Positions 45,582-54,711 of a stretch of 64,000 bases of DNA are shown here, piece by piece. Each line of letters begins with the position of its first letter. The stretch's first letter is position 1. Location of the stretch: positions 69,878-133,877 of the forward strand of contig JBHJOB010000027.1 of NCBI GenBank assembly GCA_050330195.1, read 5' to 3'. The notes beneath the pieces were generated by a model. That model saw only the letters and a program-made list of their open reading frames with translations. It did not search any database and was not told where the DNA came from. A program made the position numbers and the translations under genes. The DNA comes from JAHQVI01 sp050330195. GTDB taxonomy: Bacteria; Pseudomonadota; Alphaproteobacteria; Rhizobiales; Rhodomicrobiaceae.

Positions 45582-46682
45582 TTAGCTTTCGATTCCGAGA
45601 ACGCGGTTGCGCTGCAAGGTGTAGGCCGTATCCGACAGGGCGATCCAGCCGCCAATTTCCGTGCGGGCCTTCAGGAAGCTTTCATGGATCTTCGCTGCCA
45701 GCGGGCTGTGCTGACGGACCTCTTCAAACACTTCATTCGCAGCGACGCCGAAAGCGTCATAGGTTTCGTCGTTGAACTTGCGAAGCTCGACGCCATGCTC
45801 GTCAATGAGGCGCTTCAGATAGATGCCGTTCTGGAAGTTGACTTCCGCGATCTGAAGCGAGTTCTCTTCGGCGCAAGCCGCAGTGATGATCGCCTTGTCG
45901 AGGTCGGAAAGGCCTTCCCACCAGCTCTTGTTCACGCCCAGGTTGAGCATCGAGGCCGGCTCATGCATGCCAGGATAGTAGTAGTATTTCGCAGCCTCGT
46001 GGAACTTCATGAAATAGTCATTGTAAGGCCCGACCCATTCCGCGGCGTCGACTGCGCCGGAAATGAAGTTTTCATAGATCTGACCGCCCGGAATTGCGAC
46101 GGGCGAGGCGCCCATCTTGGCCAGAACGTCGCCCGCAATGCCCGGAATGCGCATCTTGAGGCCCTTGAAATCGTCGGGCGAATTGATTTCCTTGTTGAAC
46201 CATCCGCCCATCTGCAGGCCGGTGTTTCCGCAGGGAATGCCTTTAATGTTGAATTCCGCGCCGAGTTCGTCGAGCAGCGCCTGGCCATCGCCGAATTTCA
46301 TCCAGGCTTCCATCTCAGTGTAGACGAATCCGAACGGCACGGCTGTGAAATAGGCCCAGCCGGGATGCTTGCCTTTCCAGTAGTAGTCGGCGGCGATATA
46401 GGCCTGAGAATTGCCTGCCGAGACTTCGTCAAGCACGTCGAACGCGCCGACTTTCTCGCCCGCGGCGAAATAAGTTACCTGGATGCGACCATCGGTCAAT
46501 TCAGGGATGCGGGTTGCAAGACGCTGCGCACTGATACCAAGACCCGGAAAGTCGCGCGGCCAGGTCGAAACGATGACCATTTCCTTGCGATCCTGCGCAA
46601 TGGCCGGTGTGGAAAGCGCTGCAGCGGCAACCGTTGCGCCGGCGCCGACGCCTGCCTTTTTAATAAAACTCCGACGATCCAT
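45582..46682 (-). CDS. TRAP transporter substrate-binding protein (DctP, TakP-like)
   Basis: 366 residues with a twin-arginine-type signal (MDRRSFIKKAGVGAGA, cleavage after AIA). Family landmarks are MRIPGIAGDVLAKMGASPV, IPGGQIYENFISGAVDAAEW and the segment GNTGLQMGGWFNKEI, which is characteristic of the TakP group that binds 2-oxo acids through a metal. GGGAGGA eight bases before ATG fixes the start. First gene of the P-Q-M operon. The ligand is likely an organic acid but cannot be fixed from sequence. Confidence 0.9.
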   Translation of the reverse strand: MDRRSFIKKAGVGAGATVAAAALSTPAIAQDRKEMVIVSTWPRDFPGLGISAQRLATRIPELTDGRIQVTYFAAGEKVGAFDVLDEVSAGNSQAYIAADYYWKGKHPGWAYFTAVPFGFVYTEMEAWMKFGDGQALLDELGAEFNIKGIPCGNTGLQMGGWFNKEINSPDDFKGLKMRIPGIAGDVLAKMGASPVAIPGGQIYENFISGAVDAAEWVGPYNDYFMKFHEAAKYYYYPGMHEPASMLNLGVNKSWWEGLSDLDKAIITAACAEENSLQIAEVNFQNGIYLKRLIDEHGVELRKFNDETYDAFGVAANEVFEEVRQHSPLAAKIHESFLKARTEIGGWIALSDTAYTLQRNRVLGIES

Positions 46683-47138
46683 GAAACTAGTCCTCCCTTG
46701 AAACATTCCATAAGCATTTCACGCAATCGGCGCGCAACGCCCGGGGCGTGAGTATCTCCGACTGCGCCTATTGTGTCTACACCACCTTTGTTTGGCGTAA
46801 AAAATTAATCTTTGCCGTGGTTTAGCAGGTCCGGACACGCAACCGGACGTTGATCCCGTTGCGATCTCATCGAAGATAATATCAGAGACATAATTCATAA
46901 TTCGTGACGACGCCAGCCATTGCGCGCAATGCTGCGACATGAAGCGCCAGAGGTGTCAGCGCGATTGCGATTCTCCCGCTCCGTCCTTGCGCCTCGACTG
47001 ATCCGATTCGGGACATCAGATGCCGGATCATCCGCGCGTCGATCCCGGCACGGATCTCCTGCCTGCAAGCGCGCCCGCACTTTCGAGAAGACATTGCGCC
47101 AGTGCGGAAAGGGCGCCGCTCCGTATGAGGAAGCCCTT
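46683..47138. other. 456-bp intergenic stretch upstream of the TRAP operon
   Basis: Holds the TRAP promoter region (AT-rich near 46790-46900). From 46860 to 47130 both strands have open frames without ribosome sites or recognisable domains; the composition there is GC-rich and it may be the rest of a lost gene. Nothing firm. Confidence 0.4.
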
Positions 47139-47262
47139 GGATCAAGATCATTTCTCACGGAAACGATTCTGATCTCAGTCTTTATTTGAAGCTCGATTTT
47201 TCCGAAAAGCTTGTCCCGCGAAGGTGGGGATGGTCCCCATTTTGCCGGATCTTGCTTTAGCG
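47139..47262 (-). repeat. Dispersed intergenic repeat, copy 3, longer variant
   Basis: Minus-strand copy of the same family, between the aldo-keto reductase end and the gene-poor stretch. It has AAAATGGGGACCAT and TTTTCGGAAAAATCGAGCTT like the others but about 20 extra bases between them, and ends with GAGAAATGATCTTGATCC. The end folds as a 15-base stem with three mismatches (GATCAAGATCATTTC with GAAACGATTCTGATC). Confidence 0.72.
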
Positions 47263-47269
47263 CCTTCCG

Positions 47270-48256
47270 TCAGCCGTTCAGCGTTCGCATCCCGGCTTCG
47301 TCGTAGCGCTCGCCCATGACCCTTACGGCAAGCGCGTCAAGGCGGCTGGTCTGATCCGGCGACAGCGCGACATTGGCTGCCCCCAGATTGACGTCGAGAT
47401 TCTCAAGCCGTGTGGTGCCAGGGATCGTGACGATATGTTCGCCGCGTCCCAGAACCCAGGCAAGCGCGACCTGCGCGGCACTCGCCCCGACCTCGCCAGC
47501 CACCTGTTTGACCTCTTCGACGAGCGCCACATTCCGGGCAAGAGCCTCGCCCTGGAAACGCGGCGCGGCGACAGCGCGAAAATCAGGTCCATCCGGTTTC
47601 CAGTCGGTGGAATAGGCCCCCGTCAACATGCCCCGCCCGAGCGGCGAATAGGCGACGAAACTCGCGCCCAGTTCCTTGCAGGCGGGGATGACGTCATCTT
47701 CCATAACGCGGGTGAAAATCGAATATTCCGACTGCACAGCCGAAATCGGATGAACGACGGCGGCGCTGCGCAGGGTTTCGGCGGTCACTTCGGACAAACC
47801 GATGGCGCGCACCTTCCCTTCGCGGACCATCTCGACCATTGCGCCGACTGTTTCCTCGATAGGCCGGGAGAAATCGCGCCGATGGAGATACCAGAGGTCG
47901 ACATGGTCGGTGCGCAGGTTCTTCAGCGACTGCTCCAGCGCGCGGCGCGCGTTTTCGGGCGAGCCATCGACGCTGCGCTCCTGTGTCTCCATGTTGTATT
48001 TCGGACCGAACTTGGTGGCGATGAAAACCTTGTCGCGCCGGTCGTGGAATGCGGCGCCGAGGAGTTTTTCGTTGGCCCCCGCGCCGTACAGCTCGGCCGT
48101 ATCGAAATGATCGACCCCGCGGTCGATCGCGCCATGCAGGAGCCGGACGGCATCGCTCTCTTTCATGGCTTCTCCATAGGCGAAGGACATGCCCATGCAG
48201 CCAAGTCCGATGGCGTTCACAGCCGGGCCGGTCTGGCCAATCTTGCGTCGGATCAT
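47270..48256 (-). CDS. Aldo/keto reductase
   Basis: 328 residues, NADPH-dependent barrel oxidoreductase. GLGCMGMSFAYGEAM at the start, catalytic tetrad residues Asp and Tyr in HFDTAELYGAGANE, Lys in VFIATKFGPKYN, His in LWYLHRRD; the cofactor loop IPGTTRLENLDVN is near the C-terminus. Similar to the AKR13-type of general aldehyde reductases. AGGAG nine bases before ATG. A TetR gene is directly upstream, with a perfect palindrome between them, so expression is probably induced by a TetR ligand. Confidence 0.92.
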   Translation of the reverse strand: MIRRKIGQTGPAVNAIGLGCMGMSFAYGEAMKESDAVRLLHGAIDRGVDHFDTAELYGAGANEKLLGAAFHDRRDKVFIATKFGPKYNMETQERSVDGSPENARRALEQSLKNLRTDHVDLWYLHRRDFSRPIEETVGAMVEMVREGKVRAIGLSEVTAETLRSAAVVHPISAVQSEYSIFTRVMEDDVIPACKELGASFVAYSPLGRGMLTGAYSTDWKPDGPDFRAVAAPRFQGEALARNVALVEEVKQVAGEVGASAAQVALAWVLGRGEHIVTIPGTTRLENLDVNLGAANVALSPDQTSRLDALAVRVMGERYDEAGMRTLNG

Positions 48257-48280
48257 GCGGAATTCTCCTGTCCATTGAAA

Positions 48281-48298
48281 TGAGTGAGCGCTCACTCA
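48281..48298. promoter_or_regulatory. Perfect 18-bp palindrome, TetR operator
   Basis: TGAGTGAGCGCTCACTCA is fully symmetric and lies 25 bp before the aldo-keto reductase start and 45 bp after the TetR stop. Many TetR-family repressors bind TGAGTGANCGNTCACTCA-type sites, so the neighbouring TetR is the likely binder. Confidence 0.75.
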
Positions 48299-48342
48299 CA
48301 ATATGGATTCAGGAGGCGGATGCGTCAAGCCGTCATGCCGGA

Positions 48343-48927
48343 TTATTCTTGCCAGCCCGCCAGAACCGCCTCGGCGGCTGCGTCAAGCTCCTCGTCCGTC
48401 CAGCGGCGACCCTTGATCTCGACCTTGAGCAGGTAGGAAATCGGCGCCAGAAACAGATTGGTAAGCAGATCCGTCGGCAATGACTTGAAGTCGCCGGAGG
48501 CTATCCCGTCCTTGTGCAACTCTGCCGCCATCTCGGCCACCGCTCTTGCCGCTTCTCCGCCCTCACGCGCCGCCAGTGCGGACTCCATGAAACGCTGCCC
48601 GAACAGGAACGCTTCGCGGTCCGCGCGATAGGCGCGATAAATCGCAAGCCAGGTCCGCTTGAGGCGTTCAGGAGGCGGCGCGTCTTGATCCGCATCCGAG
48701 GCTGCGCTGAGAAAGACCTCGGACTTGATTTGCTGATAAGCGGCGATCAGCAGCGCATCCTTGCTCTCGAAATGCCGGTAGAGCGTGCCCTCCGCCACGC
48801 CCGCTTCCTTCGCGATCGCCGCCGTCGTCGCGGCAGCCAGACCGTCCCGCGCAACGATCCGGATGGCGGCGCGCATGAGGCGGTCGCGCGTCGACATGGC
48901 GGATTTCGGCAGCTTCTTGCTGGTCAT
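48343..48927 (-). CDS. TetR-family transcriptional regulator
   Basis: 194 residues. N-terminal helix-turn-helix: RDRLMRAAIRIVARDG, TTAAIAKEAGVAEGTLYRHF and ESKDALLIAAY. The C-terminal ligand domain is of unknown specificity. Start ATG at 48927 is preferred to a TTG at 48963. It precedes the aldo-keto reductase in the same direction, and the palindrome at 48281 is its probable target. Confidence 0.9.
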   Translation of the reverse strand: MTSKKLPKSAMSTRDRLMRAAIRIVARDGLAAATTAAIAKEAGVAEGTLYRHFESKDALLIAAYQQIKSEVFLSAASDADQDAPPPERLKRTWLAIYRAYRADREAFLFGQRFMESALAAREGGEAARAVAEMAAELHKDGIASGDFKSLPTDLLTNLFLAPISYLLKVEIKGRRWTDEELDAAAEAVLAGWQE

Positions 48928-48959
48928 GTCTGCTATAGCGCCTGCGTCGCCCGCGACTG

Positions 48960-49961
48960 TCAAGCCGATGCTGACGCCGGCGGATCAGCCGGCGCGCCTG
49001 CCAGATGCGCGATCCGGCCGCCAATATCGTCATAGCTTACAGCCCGCACCGCGCCGCGCTCGGCAAACCGGGCGGGCCAGCTGATCCCGGCCTTGCTGAA
49101 GCAGTTGTTCAGGAGAAAAAGCGGCCGCCCCTGGTCGAGCGCCGCCTTGGACTGGATATAGGTGCCGTTCGAATCGCCGATTTCCACGATGATCGACGCA
49201 TTGGTCAGCGCCGACATGGTGACGTTGCGCTCGGGGAAGAACTTGCGGTTGTAACGCCAGTCCTTGGCCTCGTAGAGCAGCACCGGAACCTGCGAGATCA
49301 CCAGAAATTCCGACGCGATCCGGCGTTGCAGCTCTATATTCTGGCGCGGATAGGTCTTGTGGATGGGCGTGCCGAGCACGGCGATGGTGCGCCCGCCAGC
49401 CTCCAGCGCCGTCGTGTGAACGATCGTATCCGTGCCCGCCGCCAGCCCGGATACGATGGTGAAGCCGTCCTCCACGAGATGACGGACCAGCCTGCGCGCA
49501 CGCGTAACCCCGTCCTCCGATAGCTGCCGCGCGCCCACAACCGCGACGGATGGGGTGTCGACGAGGCTCCAATCGCCCTGCGAGTAAAAGGCGCGCAACG
49601 GATGGCGCGCATCGCGAAGCTGCGGCGGGTAATCCGGCGCGCCGAATAACCGGACATCGACATTTCTCGATCCGGCCCTCGCAAGACGGGTCAGCACATC
49701 TCTCGCATGGCCCGCCGCAGTCGCGGCGTCGACAAGGTCCGAGGGCTGACCGCTCGGCGCGGCGCGAATCCATTCCGAAAGCGTCTTGAAGGTCGCGCCC
49801 GGCCGGAGGCAGAGCACTTCATAGGCCCCCATCTCCAGATATGGGGCCGGCAAGGGCGTTTCGCCGGCGATTTCGGCAAAACCTTTGCGGAACAGGGAGG
49901 ATAGCGACAAATCCGAACTCTGCTGACAGTGACTGCGATCACCTTCAGCTATAGTCCGCAT
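48960..49961 (-). CDS. DprA/Smf-like Rossmann protein, divergent
   Basis: About 333 residues. The Rossmann core of DprA/Smf is clear: VAVVGARQLSEDGVTRARRL, FTIVSGLAAGTDTIVHTTAL, GRTIAVLGTPIHKTYPRQN, FFPERNVTMSALTNASIIVE and ALDQGRPLFLLNN. DprA loads RecA on incoming single-stranded DNA. This one departs from the standard: GID..AH is GTDTIVH, the G-x-P-x-P-x-x-x-F-P loop is replaced by a YEAKDWRYNRKFF stretch, there is no C-terminal winged helix, and the N-terminal 110 residues are not the usual SAM-like domain. It may be a relative with another job (for example in defence). It ends near the TetR gene. Confidence 0.75.
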   Translation of the reverse strand: MRTIAEGDRSHCQQSSDLSLSSLFRKGFAEIAGETPLPAPYLEMGAYEVLCLRPGATFKTLSEWIRAAPSGQPSDLVDAATAAGHARDVLTRLARAGSRNVDVRLFGAPDYPPQLRDARHPLRAFYSQGDWSLVDTPSVAVVGARQLSEDGVTRARRLVRHLVEDGFTIVSGLAAGTDTIVHTTALEAGGRTIAVLGTPIHKTYPRQNIELQRRIASEFLVISQVPVLLYEAKDWRYNRKFFPERNVTMSALTNASIIVEIGDSNGTYIQSKAALDQGRPLFLLNNCFSKAGISWPARFAERGAVRAVSYDDIGGRIAHLAGAPADPPASASA

Positions 49962-50021
49962 GGAGAGTGGGCGTAATCGGCGCAAATACGCATGACGGGA
50001 GACAGGGAAAAAAGACGCGGC

Positions 50022-50900
50022 TCAGGAAAAACGTCCGCGGAAGCTCGCGGCAATCCGGGACAATTCCTCATCCGGCACATCGCCAATGACCATGAAACCG
50101 TAGCCGCCTTCCACCCAATGCACCACGTTCATTCCCTGCCGCGTTTCGCTGGCCAGCGCCTCTTCCGGGCTCTGGGAGGAGATGATGCAAAGCGCGACGG
50201 GCGTGTTGCCTCCATGCAGATAAGAGATCTGCGCGAGCGGCTTGTCCTCCAGCCTGAGAAGCTGCGTGCCCTGAAAGGTCAACTCCGGCGCGGAAATCCG
50301 GTCCTCGGGGAGCTGAAGCCCGAGGGCGGTCTCGACGCGTTGCAAATTGGCTTGGCGCTCGGACGGATCGGTGGGCATCCCCTCAAGCGTTTCGCGCGAG
50401 AACAGAGCGACATAACGCGCCGCCGCCTCGCGCCAGCCGACGGTTTCCTCCCCGACCTGAACGGGCTCATTGAAAAAGCCGCCGGTAACAAGACCGCCGG
50501 TAAAGACGAACGCCAGGATCGCCGCGGCAGCCGCCATCCGCCATAGCGGCGTTCTCTGCGGCGCCGGGGCGTTGCGTGGACGGAAGGAAACCACATTCTC
50601 CTCGCCGCCGCTGGCGCCTGCATCTGCCGGCGTATCCGAAGATGCCCCGCCTGCCTGACGCTTGGCCATCAACTCGGCGAGCATCCCCTGAAGCTTGTCG
50701 TCGGGCGCAGCGTCAAGCAGCAGGTCGAACGCCTCGCCGAAGGGCCGGCCGCCGGTCTTGAGCATGGCGAGCCTCTCACGGGCTTCGCCGTCATACATCA
50801 GAGCTTCGGCAACGAGTTGCTGTTCATCGCCGGTCAATTCGCCGTCAATATACGCCACCAGCTTCTCATTGCTCAGATCCACCTGGTCCGACGGGCTCAT
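50022..50900 (-). CDS. Membrane anti-sigma factor
   Basis: 292 residues. The cytoplasmic front (LSNEKLVAYIDGELTGDEQQLVAEAL) is an anti-sigma domain of the kind lacking the zinc H-x3-C-x2-C motif. One membrane helix at about 120-142 (WRMAAAAAILAFVFTGGLVTGGF), then a periplasmic sensor domain of about 150 residues. It follows the sigma gene by 30 bp on the same strand and should hold that sigma inactive until an envelope signal arrives. Confidence 0.82.
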   Translation of the reverse strand: MSPSDQVDLSNEKLVAYIDGELTGDEQQLVAEALMYDGEARERLAMLKTGGRPFGEAFDLLLDAAPDDKLQGMLAELMAKRQAGGASSDTPADAGASGGEENVVSFRPRNAPAPQRTPLWRMAAAAAILAFVFTGGLVTGGFFNEPVQVGEETVGWREAAARYVALFSRETLEGMPTDPSERQANLQRVETALGLQLPEDRISAPELTFQGTQLLRLEDKPLAQISYLHGGNTPVALCIISSQSPEEALASETRQGMNVVHWVEGGYGFMVIGDVPDEELSRIAASFRGRFS

Positions 50901-50930
50901 CGCGCTGTTCCTGTTTTTTCGTGCTTCTCG

Positions 50931-51464
50931 TTATTCCCCCGGCAAGACAAACTCGTCCTGATCCTTCAGGCTGGCGAGTTTGCTGCGCGCGGCGGCCAGA
51001 CGGCTCATCACCGTCCCCACCGGCACGTCCAGCACATCGGCAGCTTCACGATAGGCCATGCCTTCCCCGTAAACCAGAAACACCGCTTCGCGTTGTCCGT
51101 CCGGCAAGCGTTCCACCTCCTTCAACACCTGACGAGCCAATAAATTCGTATTCATCTCGCCGATACCGTCAGTTACCAGTGCGATTTCCGCATCGACCTG
51201 GCCCTGCCCCTCCCGGACACGGCGGGAGCGGAGTTCATTTTTCCAGATGGAGCTCAATATCGTGTACGCCCAGCGGGACAGCTGGGTGCCGGGCTGAAAC
51301 TGGTCACATTTTTCCAGCGCCCGCAGGCAGGCGGCCTGCACCAGTTCGTCCGCCGTGTCGGGATTGCCGGTAAGCACAAGGCCATAGCGCCATAGCCGCT
51401 TCATCAGCGGTGACAGCCCCCCGTGGACTTCCTGACATCCCGGACTTAATTCGCTGCTGCTCAT
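50931..51464 (-). CDS. ECF-type RNA polymerase sigma factor
   Basis: 177 residues. Region 2 includes LWRYGLVLTGNPDTADELVQAACLRAL (in parts) and WAYTILSSIWKNELR; region 4 is LPDGQREAVFLVYGEGMAYREAA followed by DVPVGTVMSRLAAARSKL. Operon with the anti-sigma gene. I looked upstream for an autoregulatory GGAAC/CGTT-type promoter and did not see a good one. ATG at 51464 is preferred to an upstream start at 51503. Confidence 0.9.
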   Translation of the reverse strand: MSSSELSPGCQEVHGGLSPLMKRLWRYGLVLTGNPDTADELVQAACLRALEKCDQFQPGTQLSRWAYTILSSIWKNELRSRRVREGQGQVDAEIALVTDGIGEMNTNLLARQVLKEVERLPDGQREAVFLVYGEGMAYREAADVLDVPVGTVMSRLAAARSKLASLKDQDEFVLPGE

Positions 51465-51657
51465 GGCTGCCCCCGGGCCGCTCTCTTGCCCGTAAATCCA
51501 CATCGATTTGCCCTACCATCTATCGCCGATTTGGCCGGAAGCCAAGACAATCAGCGGAAAAACTTCCCCGAAAGCGAAAGAAACCGAAAAAGGCTGGCAT
51601 GGAGGCATGAGCCGTATAACTATCGGGCGGAATCGCAAATCCATAAGGATCGACGCC

Positions 51658-53049
51658 ATGAGCCAAACGTTAGACGATGTGCTGAACCATCTGGATGCAT
51701 CGACCGACGCCGCTTTGGAGCGCCTCTTCGCGCTCTTGCGCATTCCCAGCATCTCGACCGACCCCGCCTTTGACGAAGCCTGTCACGAAGCTGCCGGCTA
51801 CTGTGCCGATCAGCTCTCGGCGCTCGGCTTCGAGGCGCGCGTGCAGCCGACGGCGGGCAAGCCGATGGTGGTGGCGCACTGGAAGCATCCCTCGGGCGCC
51901 GCGTCCCACGTCCTGTTCTATGGCCACTACGACGTCCAGCCGGTCGATCCGCTAGATCTGTGGGACGCGCCGCCTTTCGAGCCGCGCATCGCCGATGACG
52001 ACAGGAACGGCAAGGTTGTCGTCGCCAGAGGCGCCAGCGACGACAAGGGGCAACTCATGACCTTCATCGAGGCCTGCCGCGCATGGAAGGAGACCGGCGG
52101 AAGCCTGCCCTGCTCTGTTTCGGTTCTGCTCGAAGGCGAGGAAGAATCTGGCAGCCCGAGCCTTCCGGCCTTTCTCGAAGCGCACAGCCAGGAGTTGAAA
52201 GCGGATCAGGCGCTGGTCTGCGACACCAGCCAGCTCGGCCCCGACCAGCCTGCGATCACAACCAGCCTGCGAGGTCTTGCCCATGCGGAAATCGTGCTCA
52301 AGGCTGCAAACCGCGACCTGCATTCGGGACATTATGGCGGAGCGGCGCTGAATCCGATCCGTGCGCTGACGCAGATTCTCGGCGAGTTGCACGACGCCGA
52401 AGGTCACGTTCAGATCCCCGGCTTCTACACTGGCATCGTCGAGCCGACCCAGGAGCAGCGCGCGCAATGGGATTCCATCGGCGTGACGGCGGAAAACTTT
52501 CTCGGACCGATCGGACTGACCAAATCGGCGGGCGAAGTCGGGCGCACATTGCTCGAACAGGTCTGGTCACGCCCGACGGCTGAGATCAACGGCATCATCG
52601 GCGGCTATACGGGCCCTGGCCACAAGACGGTCATTCCCGCGCAAGCCTCGGCCAAGCTGACCTTCCGCCTCGTGCCCGGACAGGAGCCGGCAAAAATACT
52701 CGAAGGCTTCAAGCGCTTCGTGAACGAGCGGCTGCCGGAGGATTGCAAGGTCGAATATGTCGGGCTGGACGGAAGCCCCGCCATCGGCTTCGACACGAAG
52801 CTTCCCGCCATTCAGAAAGCCGCCGAAGCGCTCAGCGAGGAATGGGGGCGCGAGGCGATCCTGATGGGCGCGGGCGGCTCGATCCCGATTGTCGGCGCGT
52901 TCAAACGCGAACTCGGCATGGATACGGTGCTGGTCGGCTTTGCTCTGGACGACGACCGTATCCATTCGCCCAACGAGAAATACAACCTGACGAGCTTCAC
53001 CAAGGGCGCGCGCTCATGGGCGCGCATCCTCGGCAAGCTTGGGGCTTAG
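51658..53049 (+). CDS. M20-family metallopeptidase (dipeptidase)
   Basis: 463 residues. Metal ligands are His90 and the partner Asp in YGHYDVQPVDP, the bridging Asp in RGASDDKGQ, and the Glu pair in LLEGEEESGSPSL; a late GGSIPIVGAF loop is typical. The dimerisation insert is present. Members cleave dipeptides or N-acyl amino acids. AAGGAT nine bases before ATG. Divergent from the sigma factor operon. Confidence 0.9.
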   Translation: MSQTLDDVLNHLDASTDAALERLFALLRIPSISTDPAFDEACHEAAGYCADQLSALGFEARVQPTAGKPMVVAHWKHPSGAASHVLFYGHYDVQPVDPLDLWDAPPFEPRIADDDRNGKVVVARGASDDKGQLMTFIEACRAWKETGGSLPCSVSVLLEGEEESGSPSLPAFLEAHSQELKADQALVCDTSQLGPDQPAITTSLRGLAHAEIVLKAANRDLHSGHYGGAALNPIRALTQILGELHDAEGHVQIPGFYTGIVEPTQEQRAQWDSIGVTAENFLGPIGLTKSAGEVGRTLLEQVWSRPTAEINGIIGGYTGPGHKTVIPAQASAKLTFRLVPGQEPAKILEGFKRFVNERLPEDCKVEYVGLDGSPAIGFDTKLPAIQKAAEALSEEWGREAILMGAGGSIPIVGAFKRELGMDTVLVGFALDDDRIHSPNEKYNLTSFTKGARSWARILGKLGA

Positions 53050-53068
53050 TTCAGCCGGCCGAAACGCG

Positions 53069-54070
53069 TTACTGCAGGAGCGCCGAAGTCGATTGCTGCC
53101 AGTCAAAGGCGGATTTCTCCGCCTTCTTGCGTTCATCTGGCGTCAGTGAAGCGAGGAACCTGTCCAGGGCGAAGTCGCTGACGCCGGCCTCGCGGGACAG
53201 CAGATGCCATTTCGCGGCCGCGACCCAGTCGCGTTCGGTGCCAACCCCACCCGCATAGGCATGAGCCAGGCGGTTCTGCGCCACCGGATTGCCTTTTTCG
53301 GCCGCGCTGCGGATCATTTCGAAGCCTTTGGCTTCGTCTTTTTTCACGCCCTTGCCCTGATAGAGCGCGATTCCGAATTCCAGCTCCGCATTGGACATGC
53401 CGGTCTCGGCTGCCTTGCCGACCCAGTAGGCCGCCATCCGTTCGTCGGTCGCAACGCCGAGGCCTTCCTTGTAAAACGCGGCCAGATCGAACTGGGCGGC
53501 AATATTGCCCATCTTCGCCGAGCGCTCCATGAGTTCGACCGCCTTTTCCATATCTTCCGGCCGCCCCTCGCCCTCGACATAGATCAGGGCGAGATTGTAA
53601 AGTGCCGTGTCGTGGTTCTGGGCCGCGGCCATCTCGAAGAACTGCGCGGCCTGCTCCTTGTTCTGCTTGATGCCACGCCCCTCGGCCAGCATCACACCGA
53701 TCGAGAATTGCGCATGGGGATCGCCGAGCTGGGCGCCCCGGAGATAGGATTCCGCCGCCTTGGCCTCATCCTGGGGAACGCCGAGGCCCTGTTCGTAGAT
53801 CATGCCGAGCAGCACATTGGACGGCCCGTCGCTGGTCGCCGACTTTTCGGCGAGTTCCTTGGCTTCCATGTAGCGCCGCTTCTCGAAGGCTGCGTAGGCC
53901 GGGTCCTTCCCGGCAACCTCCAACTCCACTTCGCCGGCGCCCCAGCCATTGCCCGCGGCATCGCCGGTCTTGGCCGCGCTCGCCTGAGCGGAAAGCAACG
54001 CGCCGGCAACAACCGCCAGCATGATAAGTCGAAGCATCGTCCGCCCGATCCTGTACCCGTTACGCATCAT
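53069..54070 (-). CDS. Secreted Sel1-repeat (TPR-like) protein
   Basis: 333 residues. Signal peptide (LRLIMLAVVAGALLSAQASA) then about six Sel1 repeats of 36 residues, each with A-x-x-x-L-x-x-x-Y-x-x-G-x-G-V (for example LLGMIYEQGLGVPQDEAKA and FDLAAFYKEGLGVATDERMA). Such solenoids mediate protein contacts in the periplasm. It follows the ThiE-like gene with an 11-base overlap; the same order is seen downstream of gap in related genomes. Confidence 0.85.
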   Translation of the reverse strand: MMRNGYRIGRTMLRLIMLAVVAGALLSAQASAAKTGDAAGNGWGAGEVELEVAGKDPAYAAFEKRRYMEAKELAEKSATSDGPSNVLLGMIYEQGLGVPQDEAKAAESYLRGAQLGDPHAQFSIGVMLAEGRGIKQNKEQAAQFFEMAAAQNHDTALYNLALIYVEGEGRPEDMEKAVELMERSAKMGNIAAQFDLAAFYKEGLGVATDERMAAYWVGKAAETGMSNAELEFGIALYQGKGVKKDEAKGFEMIRSAAEKGNPVAQNRLAHAYAGGVGTERDWVAAAKWHLLSREAGVSDFALDRFLASLTPDERKKAEKSAFDWQQSTSALLQ

Positions 54071-54665
54071 GGTCTGTATTCATCGTCAGTTCGCGAAGCC
54101 GGGACAACTCGTGCCCCGCGTCGCCGGCCTTGAACTCCACGGCCAGAAAGTCCGCCCCTGCGCGCACCAGATCCCCGGCCTCGTCAAAGCCTTCGCCGTC
54201 CCGCAGCCACGCCACGCAGGGCACCTCGAAAACTTCGCTCCACCAGCCGATCATCTCCGCCCGCTCATCGGGTTCGGCAGCGCCGGTCTCGCCGAACGCC
54301 ACGTAATCGGCGCCGGCTTCCGCCATGAGCATTGCTTCATGACGGGACAACCCGCAGGATACGCCGATGGATTTGTTGGCGCCGAGCGCGCGCCGCGCCT
54401 CCGCAAGACGCTCGGCATCGGCGCGAATGTGAACGCCGTCCATATCGAGCTCGCGGGCGAGGCTCCAGTCCTCTTCGATCAAGATGGCGAGATTCTGACC
54501 TCTTGCGATCTCCAGCAGTTCGGCAATCCCCCCGCCTGCCCCACCGGGCAGGCCGGTGATCAGCAAGGCGGAAGGCGCAGCCTCGCGCAAGGCGGCATCC
54601 AGATCGCCTGCCGCCGGAAGCGCGCCGCCGCGCAGACGCAAATAGATTTCACAATTGTGGTCCAT
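54060..54665 (-). CDS. Thiamine phosphate synthase-like protein (ThiE/TenI fold)
   Basis: 201 residues of the thiamine-phosphate synthase superfamily barrel: LAILIEEDWSLARELDMDGVHI matches the D-x-x-L-A-x-x-x-x-A-D-G-V-H core and GVSCGLSRHEAMLMAEAGADYVAFG the phosphate end. The usual R-x-x-x motif for pyrophosphate (T-R/S at GLSRHEA) is partly changed, so it may be a paralogue rather than the true synthase. No other thiamine genes nearby. It lies between gap and the Sel1 gene on the same strand. Confidence 0.72.
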   Translation of the reverse strand: MDHNCEIYLRLRGGALPAAGDLDAALREAAPSALLITGLPGGAGGGIAELLEIARGQNLAILIEEDWSLARELDMDGVHIRADAERLAEARRALGANKSIGVSCGLSRHEAMLMAEAGADYVAFGETGAAEPDERAEMIGWWSEVFEVPCVAWLRDGEGFDEAGDLVRAGADFLAVEFKAGDAGHELSRLRELTMNTDHDA

Positions 54666-54711
54666 CAGTCTGCCATGCTGACGAAAGGAGACGCGAAAAA
54701 TCGGGGAGCGC

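Noticed and set aside
46895..47158. Minus frame with a stretch (PHWRNVFSKVRARLQAG) faintly like an IS5-type transposase start
   Set aside because: Only a few residues fit, no inverted repeats or further transposase motifs were seen; too weak to call an insertion remnant.
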